64,000 nt of DNA. It comes from SZUA-547 sp963669315 (GTDB lineage Bacteria; Pseudomonadota; Alphaproteobacteria; Rhodobacterales; Rhodobacteraceae). The notes beneath the pieces are model-generated. The model was given only the letters and a program-made list of their open reading frames with translations. It was not told where the DNA came from and searched no databases. A program made the position numbers and the translations under genes. The DNA is taken from contig OY770021.1 of NCBI GenBank assembly GCA_963669315.1, forward strand, positions 3,658,001 to 3,722,000, written 5' to 3'. Positions 1 through 8,038 of this stretch are shown in pieces. Each line of letters starts with the position of its first letter. The first letter of the stretch is position 1.

Positions 1-256
1 AGACATCTGTTCCGAGTCCGGCTTTTGAGACTATTAGTCCCATAAATGTGAACAAAGGGATGGTCGCGAAAGCATACTCCATCACGCTGTCGCCAATCGC
101 GATCTTCAGAAGGTTCAGCGCCAGCTGGAAATTGTCGCGCATCAGCCAGATCGAGACGAAGCTGACCACGCCCAGCGCGATCGGGATGTAGAGCCCTAAA
201 TAGATCAGCAGCACGATGGCGACGACCGAGACGAGGCCGATCTCGAACGGAGTCAT
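1..256 (-). CDS. dctM: TRAP transporter large permease DctM, N-terminal part (cut by window edge)
   Basis: Only the first 85 codons are in the window; the gene runs off the left edge. The product starts MTPFEIGLVSVVAIVLL and is strongly hydrophobic, with a first membrane helix followed by GLYIPIALGVVSFVSIW and a second hydrophobic stretch containing the IPLFTFMGL motif that is typical of DctM. DctM is the channel-forming subunit of tripartite ATP-independent periplasmic transporters, which use a sodium or proton gradient. The start codon overlaps the stop of dctQ by 4 nt (ATGA), so the two are translationally coupled. Confidence 0.9.
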   Translation of the reverse strand, partial: MTPFEIGLVSVVAIVLLIYLGLYIPIALGVVSFVSIWLMRDNFQLALNLLKIAIGDSVMEYAFATIPLFTFMGLIVSKAGLGTDV

Positions 257-798
257 GAGGTCTCGTCCTCCCGGCTCGCCAGCCGGCGCGCGGCGGCGGC
301 TTCACCGAACACCGTCTTCAACGCGAACAGCGCGGTGCAGAGCGCGGCGCTGAAAAAGATCGCCAGCTTCACCGGCCACCAAGGCGCGGTGAAAACGCCC
401 GGCACGCCAAAGAAATCGTTGCGCACCCACGCCTCGACGAATTCCGGCCAGATCGCAATCGCGACCAGCAACATGAACACGCAGGAGATGGCGTTGGCCA
501 TCGCGCGCATCGTGTGGCCAAGCCTGGGCCGGCGATGGCCGGCGATGATCAGGAACCCATCCGAGCGGGTCAGGCGACCGACCCTCACCACATCCGGCAA
601 TTGCAAAAAGACGATCAGGACGACTGAGAACTGGATGACTTCGTAGGCGCCCTTGAACGGCGCGTTGAAGACGCCGCGCGCGATGACGTCGTAGTTCAGG
701 ACAGCCACAAGAACCAGCACGACCAATGTCCCGATGACATTGGCCGCTATGGCGATCGCTCTCAGAACGCGAGTCAGGCCGGCGATCACATCGCGCAT
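253..798 (-). CDS. dctQ: TRAP transporter small permease DctQ
   Basis: The 181-residue product has four predicted membrane helices (about residues 15-40, 52-70, 95-120 and 140-162), the usual size and layout of DctQ-type small subunits. It partners DctM in the inner membrane and helps dock the substrate-loaded DctP. The start at 798 is preceded by a strong GGAGGAGG ribosome site. It lies 19 nt downstream of dctP and overlaps dctM, so the order dctP-dctQ-dctM forms one operon. The sequence does not show the substrate; the neighbours suggest a small dicarboxylate or keto acid. Confidence 0.88.
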   Translation of the reverse strand: MRDVIAGLTRVLRAIAIAANVIGTLVVLVLVAVLNYDVIARGVFNAPFKGAYEVIQFSVVLIVFLQLPDVVRVGRLTRSDGFLIIAGHRRPRLGHTMRAMANAISCVFMLLVAIAIWPEFVEAWVRNDFFGVPGVFTAPWWPVKLAIFFSAALCTALFALKTVFGEAAAARRLASREDETS

Positions 799-817
799 CG
801 CTCAGCCTCCTCCGCGC

Positions 818-1903
818 CTAGTTCGAGGCCAGGCCGGCGGCCCAGTCGCGAACCGGTGTCTGGCCGGCGTCCTTCAGCTTGCCCATATAAGCTTGCAGCA
901 TCTCAGAGCCCTGCATGCCTTGCTCGTCCAGGCCGCTCGCCCATTCCTGCGAGATATTCGGCATGGAGTTCGCCCAGGCCGCACGGTCCTCGGCCGACAT
1001 ATCGACAACGGTTCCGCCCGCATCCTTGTAGGCCTGAAGACTGGCAGCGGCGCGATCCATGGCGACGCCCGCAATGTGATCGCGGTATCCGACGGCGACC
1101 TCTTTCAGCACGCCCTTCACCTCATCCGGCAGGCCGTCCCAAAAGTCCTTATTCACCGTGACCGTCTTGGTGTTCACCGCGCCGATATCGGCCTTCAGCA
1201 TGTGCGGGCCGACTTCGACGATCTTGAAGGTCTTCGCCGCCTCCGGCCAGATGATGACGTGCTCGGTCACCTTGGTCTGCAGCATGTTGTAGAAATCGGT
1301 CAGGCCGCCGCGCACGCCGGCCGCGCCCTCAATCCCCTCGACATAGCGCATATTCATGCCCGCGGCGCCGACCTTATCGCCCTCGACATCCTTGAGGGAC
1401 GAGATCGGATCGCGGCTGAACACCTGATAGCTGTCAAGCGCAACGCCGGTCGCCAGATAGACCTGGTTCTGGGCCTCGAATTCCTTCTGCATCGCCGGGA
1501 ATTCCTTGGCGATCTCATCCACCGCCTTGGCGACGACCCGCGCGTCGGCCGAGACGAAGGGCGTGACCGCCGAAATCGCCTGGCTGGGTAGTTTCGAGCT
1601 GTGGAAGATCGTGGTCACGATGCCGATATCGCCAAGGCCGAGCTTTATGCCTTCCAGCACGCCCTTCGGCTTGACGATGGCGCCGCCATAGCTTTCCTGC
1701 CACTCGATCTTGTAGTTGCCCTTCTCAGAGAGGCGCTTGTCCACCTCCGGGATGAAGAAACCCGAGAACTCTTTCACCCACATCGCTTTCGCCGGATAGC
1801 CGTCGATCACGGTGACTTTGATCGTCTCAGTGGCGGAGGCCGGACCTGCGATACAGGCGGCGGCCGCGAGGCTGATCAGGGTCCTGCGCGTCAGTTTGGT
1901 CAT
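818..1903 (-). CDS. dctP: TRAP transporter periplasmic solute receptor DctP
   Basis: The 361-residue protein begins with a Sec signal peptide (MTKLTRRTLISLAAAACIAG, cleavage near PASA-TET). The mature part is a type II periplasmic binding fold of the TRAP receptor family; the region around residues 185-225 (GMNMRYVEGIEGA, then VTEHVIIWPEAAKTFK) corresponds to the ligand-contact and helix-spanning part. A GGGAGG ribosome site sits 5 nt before the ATG. It is longer than the common 330-residue C4-dicarboxylate receptors. The substrate is unknown; context with malonyl-CoA decarboxylase makes malonate or a related acid a reasonable guess. Confidence 0.88.
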   Translation of the reverse strand: MTKLTRRTLISLAAAACIAGPASATETIKVTVIDGYPAKAMWVKEFSGFFIPEVDKRLSEKGNYKIEWQESYGGAIVKPKGVLEGIKLGLGDIGIVTTIFHSSKLPSQAISAVTPFVSADARVVAKAVDEIAKEFPAMQKEFEAQNQVYLATGVALDSYQVFSRDPISSLKDVEGDKVGAAGMNMRYVEGIEGAAGVRGGLTDFYNMLQTKVTEHVIIWPEAAKTFKIVEVGPHMLKADIGAVNTKTVTVNKDFWDGLPDEVKGVLKEVAVGYRDHIAGVAMDRAAASLQAYKDAGGTVVDMSAEDRAAWANSMPNISQEWASGLDEQGMQGSEMLQAYMGKLKDAGQTPVRDWAAGLASN

Positions 1904-1989
1904 TTTGATCCTCCCATGTTTTCAGCGCGTCGGCGCCGATCCTTTGCTGGCTTGCGCCAGTTCAAGTTCATTCGCGGCGAACCGCGACG

Positions 1990-2643
1990 TCATGCGAAAC
2001 TGCAGGCGCGCTCGAACGGAAAGCGCGGCAGCTTTTGGAACAGCGCGGATTCATCCGCGTAGCCCAGGTTGCAAAGAAAGTTCGAGCGAAGCGTCGAATT
2101 CGCAAAAAACTCCTGATCGACGATGTCGTTCGAGAACCCCGACATGGCGCCGACATCCAGCCCCAACGCGCGGGCCGCGATCATGAAATACGCGCCCTGA
2201 AGCGTGGCGTTTCGAAAGGCGGTGATCTCGCTATGCGCGGCCTTGCCCGCGAAATGCGGTCGCCTGTCCTCATGCGGGAAGAGAAAGGGCAACTCGCGCC
2301 AGAACTCCAGATCATGGGCGATGATCGCCGTGACCGGCGCGCTCATCATCTTGTCCACGTTCTTCGGCTTCAGCGACTTTGCCAGGCGATCCTTGCCATC
2401 CTGAGAGGTGATGAAAACGAACCGTGCAGGGCAGGAATTCATGCTGGTCGGCCCTGCCGCGGTGATTTCATAGATTTCCTGCAACGTCTCCAGCGGCACG
2501 GGGCGGTCGGTCCATGCATAGTGGGACCGCGCTTCGCGCAGGATCAGGTCGATCTCGTCGGCTCCCAACCGGCCAATCCGCGCGCGAAGCGAGCGGACGA
2601 CCTGCTGCGCGTCGGCGCGAAGGGTATTGTCGTGTGCGCTCAT
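1990..2643 (-). CDS. Nitroreductase-family oxidoreductase, RutE/HadB-like
   Basis: The 217-residue product belongs to the FMN-dependent nitroreductase fold and looks closest to the RutE type, which reduces malonic semialdehyde to 3-hydroxypropionate. Visible marks are AAGPTSMNSCPARFVFI near residues 55-70 (FMN and substrate loop), HSEITAFRNATLQGAYFMIAARALGLDVGAMSGF in the middle (broken here only for description of one continuous helix-loop region) and the C-terminal FLCNLGYAD. The start at 2643 is chosen because its ATG overlaps the stop of the upstream hydrolase gene (ATGA); a longer reading upstream is low-complexity and out of family. The exact substrate is not proven. Confidence 0.75.
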   Translation of the reverse strand: MSAHDNTLRADAQQVVRSLRARIGRLGADEIDLILREARSHYAWTDRPVPLETLQEIYEITAAGPTSMNSCPARFVFITSQDGKDRLAKSLKPKNVDKMMSAPVTAIIAHDLEFWRELPFLFPHEDRRPHFAGKAAHSEITAFRNATLQGAYFMIAARALGLDVGAMSGFSNDIVDQEFFANSTLRSNFLCNLGYADESALFQKLPRFPFERACSFA

Positions 2644-3509
2644 GCGGCCGCCGTCTCCTCCAGATCCTCCTCCGCGACGATCGGATTGCGGAGGACGCCG
2701 ATGCCCTCGACCTCCACTTCGACCGTCTCGCCGGGGCGCAGCCAACGCTGCGGAGTCTTTGCATGTCCAACGCCCGGCGGTGTGCCTGTGGCGATCAGAT
2801 CGCCCGGCTGCAGGGTTGAGAATTCCGAAATCGTCGAGATCGTGCGCGCGACCGACCACAGCATCTCGCTCGTATTGGCGCTCTGCAGGATCTCGTCGCC
2901 GACGCGGCTTTCGATCTTCAGCCCTGTCCCGCCTTCGGGAAGCTCATCCGGCGTGACGACCACAGGACCGACGGGGCCCGTGGCGTCGAAATTCTTACCC
3001 GGCGTCCATTGATGCGTCTTGCGCTGGTACTCGCGCACGGAGCCATCATTAAACAGCGTATAGCCAAAGATGTGCGATAGCGCGCTTGCTTCGGGGATGT
3101 GCTTTCCGCCACGGCCGATGATCACCATCATTTCGGCTTCATAATCCAACTGCTCCGAACAGGATGGCCGCACCATGGGCGCGCCAGCCGGGATCATCGA
3201 GGTCGCGCTCCGCATGAACAATGCGGGATAGGTCGGGACGTCGTAGCCGCCCTCTTTGATGTGATCGACATAGTTCAGGCCGAGGCAGATGATCTTGCCC
3301 GGTCGCGCGATCGGAAGGGCCGGCGTGACGGAGGCGACCGGCACAGGCTCCACCCGCGCCGCGGCGGCCTTGGCCTCGTCCTCTCGCCCGATAACGCTAA
3401 GCAGATCGGTCGCGAATGAAAGATCCGCCGCCGAGAGATTGTGGGCGTTCTCTCCATCCACCAGAAAGGGGGCGGGCTGACCATCCACCATTCCGCACAT
3501 GAACCGCAT
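2640..3509 (-). CDS. Fumarylacetoacetate hydrolase-family enzyme (FAHD fold)
   Basis: The 289-residue protein has a short N-terminal domain and a C-terminal FAHD domain beginning near GKIICLGLNYVDHIKE. Metal-binding and active-site features are visible: DYEAEMMVIIG (acidic ligands), FNDGSVREYQRK and GDLIATGTPPGVG. Family members cleave C-C bonds or hydrate and tautomerise 2-keto acids (ureidoglycolate lyase-like, fumarylpyruvate hydrolase-like, oxaloacetate tautomerase-like). The start at 3509 has a GGGGAGG site about 6 nt upstream; an earlier ATG at 3539 lacks one. It is the first gene of the minus-strand operon that runs into the RutE-like and TRAP genes, so it probably acts on the imported acid. 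Confidence 0.82.
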   Translation of the reverse strand: MRFMCGMVDGQPAPFLVDGENAHNLSAADLSFATDLLSVIGREDEAKAAAARVEPVPVASVTPALPIARPGKIICLGLNYVDHIKEGGYDVPTYPALFMRSATSMIPAGAPMVRPSCSEQLDYEAEMMVIIGRGGKHIPEASALSHIFGYTLFNDGSVREYQRKTHQWTPGKNFDATGPVGPVVVTPDELPEGGTGLKIESRVGDEILQSANTSEMLWSVARTISTISEFSTLQPGDLIATGTPPGVGHAKTPQRWLRPGETVEVEVEGIGVLRNPIVAEEDLEETAAA

Positions 3510-3565
3510 TCGACGCCTCCCCGTTTTTTGCCCTGACAAATTGCCGACAATATCCTAGGATGTCA

Positions 3566-3583
3566 AATAATATCGATATTATT
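3566..3583. promoter_or_regulatory. Perfect 18-bp palindrome in a divergent promoter
   Basis: AATAATATCGATATTATT is an exact palindrome centred between bases 3574 and 3575, in the 90-bp gap between the divergent FAHD and YciI genes. Its AT-richness stands out from the GC-rich surroundings. It has the size expected for a dimeric repressor such as a GntR/FadR or TetR family protein. No regulator gene is visible in the window, so one may lie beyond the left edge. Confidence 0.7.
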
Positions 3584-3599
3584 CTCTCGGGAGCCGCAG

Positions 3600-3986
3600 A
3601 TGCCCAAATGGTCGGAATATCTCACTCACGCGCGCGAACGGGGGTCGCTCGCATTCGAGTTGTATTGCGTCGTCTCCACGCCGACGGGTGAAGGCCCGCC
3701 ACTTCCGGAAATTCTGCCGGAGCATCTGGCCTATCAGGCGCAGTTGGAACGCGACGGCGCGCTTGTCTTCGCCGGACCGCTTTCGGATGAGAGCGGCGAG
3801 ATGATGGAGGGGATGGGCATGATCATCTATCGCTCCGAAAGCTTCGAAACGGCGAAAGCGTTGGCCGAGGCCGATCCCATGCATCAGGCCGGCGCGCGCA
3901 GCTATGTATTGCGGCGGTGGATGATCAATGAGGGCGGACTCTCTGTTAAGATCGGCCTCAGCGAACAGACCGTAACCCTCGCCTGA
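3600..3986 (+). CDS. YciI-like / muconolactone-isomerase-fold protein
   Basis: The 128-residue protein carries a C-terminal YciI-like ferredoxin fold: EHLAYQAQLERDGALVFAGP near residues 41-60, MGMIIYRSESFETAKALAEADP near residues 73-95, and GARSYVLRRWMIN. Proteins of this fold act as small isomerases, dehalogenases or dehydrochlorinases, and many have no known reaction. The ATG follows a GGGAG-like site in ctcgggagccgcag. It is 7 nt upstream of malonyl-CoA decarboxylase and is surely cotranscribed with it, opposite the FAHD/TRAP operon. A role in processing the same imported acid is inferred only from context. Confidence 0.72.
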   Translation: MPKWSEYLTHARERGSLAFELYCVVSTPTGEGPPLPEILPEHLAYQAQLERDGALVFAGPLSDESGEMMEGMGMIIYRSESFETAKALAEADPMHQAGARSYVLRRWMINEGGLSVKIGLSEQTVTLA

Positions 3987-3993
3987 GACCGCC

Positions 3994-5265
3994 ATGCATG
4001 GAAGCACGGTAATCAGCGAGATCCTGTCGTCGCTCTTCGATCGCAGGAAAAGCAACGGAGCCGATAAACGCGACATCCATGAGCTGTGTCTGGCGCTTCT
4101 TTCTGCGCAGGGGGAGATTTCCGGGCGCAAACTCGCGCTGCTGATCCTCCGCCAGTACAAGTCGCTCGACGAAGGCGGCAAGCGCGCGTTTTTTGATTTT
4201 TTGAACAACGATCTGGATATCGATCCGAAAGCTGTGTCCGATCTGGTTGGCGCCTATGCGCGCGACGGCTCGGCGGCGAATCTCGCAGCGCTCGAACTGG
4301 CTGCGGAGCCGAGGCGTCAGGAGCTTATTCGCCGCCTGAATCAGCGGAGCGCAGTGACCGCCGATCTGGTCCGCATGCGCGTCGATCTGTTGGAACTGAT
4401 CGCCAGCCAGCCCGAACTCAAACGTACGGACCTGGATTTCACACATCTGTTTCGCAGCTGGTTCCTGCGGGGGTTCCTGACTCTGAAGCCGATCACCTGG
4501 CGGTCACCCGCGTCGGTGCTCGAAAAAATAGTCGCCTATGAAGCGGTTCACGCGATCGAAGATTGGGATGACTTGCGGCGACGGCTCTATCCGGCGGACC
4601 GGCGCTGCTTTGCATTCTTCCATCCGGCCATGCCGGACGAGCCGCTGATATTTGTCGAAGTAGCGCTGACAACGTCGATACCTTCATCCATTCAGGCGCT
4701 TCTGGCGGAGGATCGGGAGCCGATTGAGGCCGAGGACGCCACGACGGCAGTGTTCTATTCGATTTCGAACTGCCAGTGCGGCCTTCAGGGAATCTCATTC
4801 GGGAACTTCCTGATCAAGCAGGTGGCGCGGGAGTTGCTTCAGGAGCTTCCTCAACTTGGAACTTTTGTGACGTTGTCGCCTATTCCAACTTTCGGCGCAT
4901 GGCTGAAAACGCTGGGCGGCCTGCCCGCCGCGCAAGGCATCCTTTCGGACGACGCGGACCCCGATCAGCTCCGCCAGATGGCGGCGCACTATGTGCTGGA
5001 GGTCAAGAACGGGGAAGGTCTGCCGCTCGATCCGGTTGCGCGCTTTCATCTGAGCAATGGCGCGATCGCATATGACGTTCACGCCAATGCCGACATCTCA
5101 GAGGTGGGGTTGGCGCGCTCGGGCGGTGCTATGGTCAACTATTTCTATGATCTGAACGCGGCGGAGCGAAATCATGAGCTGCTGATCGCGGAAGGCCAAA
5201 TCGCTGCGAGCAAGACCTTGAGAGGGCTGTCCCAGCGGGGTGGGACGATCAACGCGCAGAGATGA
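3994..5265 (+). CDS. matA: Malonyl-CoA decarboxylase (MLYCD/MatA family)
   Basis: The 423-residue protein aligns in pattern with malonyl-CoA decarboxylases, which convert malonyl-CoA to acetyl-CoA and CO2. The N-terminal half is helical (tetramerisation domain). The C-terminal half is GNAT-like and has the signature FYSISNCQCGLQG (serines near residues 255-257), TLSPIPTFGAWL, and FHLSNGA with a histidine at residue 352; these match the catalytic Ser and His of the human enzyme. It lacks a mitochondrial or peroxisomal signal, as expected for a cytosolic bacterial form. No malonyl-CoA synthetase (MatB) or CoA-transferase is visible here; it may lie left of the window. Confidence 0.9.
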   Translation: MHGSTVISEILSSLFDRRKSNGADKRDIHELCLALLSAQGEISGRKLALLILRQYKSLDEGGKRAFFDFLNNDLDIDPKAVSDLVGAYARDGSAANLAALELAAEPRRQELIRRLNQRSAVTADLVRMRVDLLELIASQPELKRTDLDFTHLFRSWFLRGFLTLKPITWRSPASVLEKIVAYEAVHAIEDWDDLRRRLYPADRRCFAFFHPAMPDEPLIFVEVALTTSIPSSIQALLAEDREPIEAEDATTAVFYSISNCQCGLQGISFGNFLIKQVARELLQELPQLGTFVTLSPIPTFGAWLKTLGGLPAAQGILSDDADPDQLRQMAAHYVLEVKNGEGLPLDPVARFHLSNGAIAYDVHANADISEVGLARSGGAMVNYFYDLNAAERNHELLIAEGQIAASKTLRGLSQRGGTINAQR

Positions 5266-5362
5266 ATGCGGCATTCGCTTTTTCATTTTAGGCAGTGAAC
5301 TCTTAAACGGACTTTCGGTTTCGCGCCTTGCGTGATTTAAGCTTCCGAAAAGGGAGCGTGCG

Positions 5363-5527
5363 ATGCGTCGTCATGAGTTGAGCGACTACGATTGGTCCGT
5401 CATCGAGAAGCACTTGCCGAACAAGCCTCGGGGCGTTCCGCGGGTCGATGACCGGCGGGTGATCAACGGTATTCTCTGGCGGTTCCGCACCGGCTCGCCT
5501 TGGCGCGACATCGCCTGTTGGGCCTGA
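5363..5527 (+). pseudogene. IS5-family transposase, N-terminal fragment
   Basis: A 54-codon reading frame starts MRRHELSDYDWSVIEKHLP and continues to GILWRFRTGSPWRDIACWA before a stop. The pattern DxxWxxIxxxLP ... NGILWxxRTGxPWRDI is the standard N-terminus of IS5-group DDE transposases. The frame ends right after the RTGSPWRDI motif and the catalytic DDE region is absent; the next 30 bp run straight into pmtA. A GGGAG site precedes the ATG. This is an insertion-sequence remnant with the right part deleted. I could not identify matched terminal repeats. Confidence 0.85.
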
Positions 5528-5556
5528 TGAAATGTCGAATGAGCAAGCTGTTCGGA

Positions 5557-6168
5557 TCATGGCGCCGCCTTTCTCTCCAAAATATACACCGTCGCTGGCG
5601 GCATGTTCAGAGTGACAAATGCAGCGCGCCGCGCGACCAGACCCAGGCGCGTGCGTATGGCGTCCGGCACCGGGCAGTAAGGCGCATAGGTGAAGAGCCG
5701 GAATTCTCCGCCTGACCGCAGCGAAGAAAAACTCCCGGCGAGCACGCGCAAAATTTTGCCCGGCGTCATCGATACGAGCGGAAGCCCGCAAATGATCGAT
5801 CCGGCCCCGGCTGGCCCAAATGGGGACAAATGGCGCACGCGCGCAGCATCTCCATGGATTACATTGACTCCCCGGTAGCGGTCGGTCAGCGCAGCGGCGA
5901 AACCTTCACTCGCTTCGATGATCGAGAGCTGCTGCTGCGGGACGCCTCGATCCAGAATCGCACCAGTGATCACGCCGGTGCCGGGGCCGAGTTCGAGGAC
6001 CGGGCCATGCTCCTCCGCCAGTCCTTCCGTGATCGCCTGGCTTAGGCCGGTGCTGGATGGCGCGAGGGCGCCCACCTGGAGCGGAGCCCTGAGCCACTCC
6101 CGCCCGAAATGCCCGCTTTTGGACGCCTGTTTGGGAATTTGCGCGTTCCGTTTGTGGAATTCATTCAT
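5557..6168 (-). CDS. pmtA: Phospholipid N-methyltransferase, Sinorhizobium PmtA type
   Basis: The 203-residue SAM-dependent methyltransferase has motif I as PVLELGPGTGVIT, followed by LSIIEASEGFAAAL (motif II) and GVNVIHGDAARV (motif III), with N-terminal FGREWLRAPLQVGALAPSS. The arrangement is that of the Sinorhizobium PmtA/KsgA-like group, which methylates phosphatidylethanolamine to phosphatidylcholine at the inner membrane. The start at 6168 follows a GGAGGG site; an ATG at 6210 has none. It is isolated between an IS remnant and the integrated element. A methyltransferase acting on another amine is the alternative. Confidence 0.75.
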   Translation of the reverse strand: MNEFHKRNAQIPKQASKSGHFGREWLRAPLQVGALAPSSTGLSQAITEGLAEEHGPVLELGPGTGVITGAILDRGVPQQQLSIIEASEGFAAALTDRYRGVNVIHGDAARVRHLSPFGPAGAGSIICGLPLVSMTPGKILRVLAGSFSSLRSGGEFRLFTYAPYCPVPDAIRTRLGLVARRAAFVTLNMPPATVYILERKAAP

Positions 6169-6387
6169 GTCGCCAAGCCCTCCGGTCGTGGCTAAAGCGT
6201 TCGAGCCCATATCGCGTCGCAGCGCCGCGCAGTTTGTATATTATCATGAATGGATGGCCTCGGTTCGGAAAGAGGCGATTTGGACTTACCTAGTTTGTCG
6301 CAGTTCGCCGATGTTGGTATTGGCTGGGATGCCGTGCGCGAAACTTGTTGGCCCTCTTTGCTAGGATCCGACGTCAAGCATTGAGGA

Positions 6388-6440
6388 AAAAAGTGGAGCG
6401 GGCGATCGGGATCGAACCGACGACATTCAGCTTGGGAAGC
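6388..6440. repeat. attL: 53-bp duplication of the tRNA-Gly 3' part
   Basis: This segment is identical over 53 bp to bases 23709-23761, in the same orientation. It covers the CCA end, T arm and anticodon loop of tRNA-Gly(CCC). Identity stops at the end of cttgggaagc, exactly at the symmetric anticodon stem-loop, a classic crossover zone for tyrosine integrases. The rest of the tRNA (5' half) is absent here, so this copy is not a functional tRNA. Confidence 0.93.
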
Positions 6441-6475
6441 GTACGCACCAACGCCACTTCTCTGTTTTATGCCAA

Positions 6476-7528
6476 TCATTTAGCTGCCTCTTTCTTTTTT
6501 GGTTCGGGATTATTTCGGGACTCCATGCGCTCCATGGCCTCCCGGATATCATCTTGCGTGACATGCGAATAGCGCTGTGTTGACGTCAAATCTCTGTGTC
6601 CCAGCGCCTTCTGGACAACAAAGAGATCGCCGCCTGCGCGGCGCATGCGTGTAGCGAAGGTGTGGCGTAGATCGTGGAACCTGAAATCATCGATCTTTGC
6701 CGCTGTCAGCGCTTCTTTCCAGCGTTTGCGAAATCCGTCTTGGGTGATTGGGTATCGCTCGCCTTTACGGCGTCCGTTTCCGTTCTTCCGGCATACATAG
6801 GTGAAGACGTATTCGCTGACGCGCGGCTGGTTGGCGATCAACGCAATCATCTCCGTCGTGAGCGCGACGTCGAGTGTCCGGCCACCCTTGATCCTCACCT
6901 CCGCCGTCTGCTTGGAAAAGTTAACCTTGATCCATTTGAGGGTGCGGCAGCCGAAAAGGCGAACACCCGTTCCGAGGCTGAACAACACGAACGGCTGGAG
7001 GTCATCACTGAGGTGTTGGAATAGCGCTGCGTCTTCCTCATCTGATAGTTCGCGAACGCGGGGTTCGGGTTCGGAGAAGAGTAGGGGACGCCACGTGATC
7101 GACGGGACGGCTACGTTCTGGTTTTCGCCGCACCATTTGACGATCCGGCGCAGACATTGAAGATCGCGGTTGACCGTCGAGTCCGATACGTCGGCCCGGC
7201 GTCTGAATGAGAAGTTGGTCAGCACCGTAGCATCGATCTCCGAAAGCAGGACCGACACGCCGATGCCTTTCAGCAAATTCTTGATCTGCGAGCTGGTAGT
7301 GCGCGCTGACGGCTGGCGCTCCGCCACATGCATCCAATACACGCCGCAGGCGTCATCCAGCGTCATCTCGACCTTTTGCGGCCCCTGCGCAATCTCCCGG
7401 CGTTTCGCCGCTTCTATGCGCTTCGCGTCGGTCTTGCCGGTCTGTCCTGTAGAGCCGTGAAAGCGACGACCCTTGAATTGGAAGTCATAGTGCCAGAACG
7501 GCGAGTTTTTCGGCTTGTAGACGGACAT
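6476..7528 (-). CDS. int: Tyrosine-type site-specific integrase
   Basis: The 350-residue product has a SAM-like core-binding domain (about residues 55-145) and a C-terminal catalytic domain. The catalytic set is visible: Arg190 in GTGVRLFGCRTLKW, a lysine near residue 214, His285 and Arg288 in FHDLRHTFATRM, His311 in ALGHRDLTSTQRY and the nucleophile Tyr320. The start at 7528 has a GGAGAGAG site. It is the last gene of the minus-strand regulatory operon and ends 36 bp from attL. The C-terminal codons also contain one copy of the putative arm-type binding site (6502-6523). Confidence 0.95.
   Translation of the reverse strand: MSVYKPKNSPFWHYDFQFKGRRFHGSTGQTGKTDAKRIEAAKRREIAQGPQKVEMTLDDACGVYWMHVAERQPSARTTSSQIKNLLKGIGVSVLLSEIDATVLTNFSFRRRADVSDSTVNRDLQCLRRIVKWCGENQNVAVPSITWRPLLFSEPEPRVRELSDEEDAALFQHLSDDLQPFVLFSLGTGVRLFGCRTLKWIKVNFSKQTAEVRIKGGRTLDVALTTEMIALIANQPRVSEYVFTYVCRKNGNGRRKGERYPITQDGFRKRWKEALTAAKIDDFRFHDLRHTFATRMRRAGGDLFVVQKALGHRDLTSTQRYSHVTQDDIREAMERMESRNNPEPKKKEAAK
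6502..6523 (-). repeat. Left putative integrase arm-type site
   Basis: A 22-bp segment that matches bases 23590-23611 at 21 of 22 positions, in the same orientation. Read on the minus strand it holds a tandem pair AGTCCCGAA-AT-AATCCCGAA. It lies 62 bp inside attL, within the 3' coding end of int. The matching copy lies 98 bp inside attR. Paired short direct repeats on both sides of the core are what arm-type integrase sites look like. Confidence 0.55.
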
Positions 7529-7710
7529 GTGGTCTCTCTCCGCTGGTTGCGTTCGATGTATTCCTGAAGGTCTGCGAGCTTGTATCGGACGCCGCGCTTG
7601 CCAACGCGCACCCATCGAATGGCGCCGGATTGTCGAATTCGGCGCATGGTCTTGATGGAGACGCCAAGCATGCGAGCCGCTTGCGGATCTGTGAGGAGTT
7701 TTTCAGCCAT
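7414..7710 (-). CDS. AlpA/excisionase-like helix-turn-helix protein
   Basis: The 98-residue protein begins MAEKLLTDPQAARMLGVSIKTMRRIRQSGAIRW and continues VRVGKRGVRYKLADLQEYIE, the winged MerR-like helix-turn-helix of AlpA and phage excisionases. The last 40 residues are basic and disordered and are read in a different frame over the first 115 bp of int, an unusually long overlap, so the true end may be functionally unimportant. It probably controls integrase expression or directs excision. In PICIs an AlpA homologue is a typical master activator; that role is inferred. Confidence 0.82.
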   Translation of the reverse strand: MAEKLLTDPQAARMLGVSIKTMRRIRQSGAIRWVRVGKRGVRYKLADLQEYIERNQRRETTCPSTSRKTRRSGTMTSNSRVVAFTALQDRPARPTRSA

Positions 7711-8038
7711 GACAACCAACCCGACAGGAACAGCCCACGCCGGGAATCGACGAGGTGACTGTTTTTCCCTTGTCAACTGGGGGCTGCGTTTCGGCAGCTC
7801 GCCGAGTTGGTGGTTTCTGGCATCTCTGGCGGATGCTCTGTTTTTGTCGGCCGCTAGTGGGGGCGGCTAGTCTACCTGAAACCATCATGGCCTCGTACTT
7901 CGCCGACCAACGTATGGTCGACTGTGTCACTCGACGCCTTTTTTGGGCTACGTTTAGCGCGGCCCAGCGATGTTCAGGGATCTCTACCATGCGTGGTGTG
8001 GTGAGGCCGGTCAAACACAAAATGTGCCTCTCGCTCAC
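7703..8038 (-). CDS. Unknown basic protein in the regulatory operon (GTG start)
   Basis: This 111-residue reading frame starts with GTG that overlaps the stop of the upstream small HTH gene (GTGA), with GGGAG seven nt before it, and its stop overlaps the start of the AlpA-like gene. It is rich in Arg and Gln (VEIPEHRWAALNVAQKRRR, QSIRQRCQKPPTRR) and has no domain I recognise. The coupling on both sides is the main reason to think it is translated. It may bind DNA, given its charge, but nothing shows this directly. Confidence 0.55.
   Translation of the reverse strand: MSERHILCLTGLTTPRMVEIPEHRWAALNVAQKRRRVTQSTIRWSAKYEAMMVSGRLAAPTSGRQKQSIRQRCQKPPTRRAAETQPPVDKGKTVTSSIPGVGCSCRVGCHG

Noticed and set aside
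734..1591. Long plus-strand frame of 285 codons
   Set aside because: It is antisense to dctP, has no recognisable domain and reflects high GC codon bias.
6394..6440. Second tRNA-Gly gene
   Set aside because: Only the 3' part is present; the 5' half is replaced by element sequence, so it is an att duplication.
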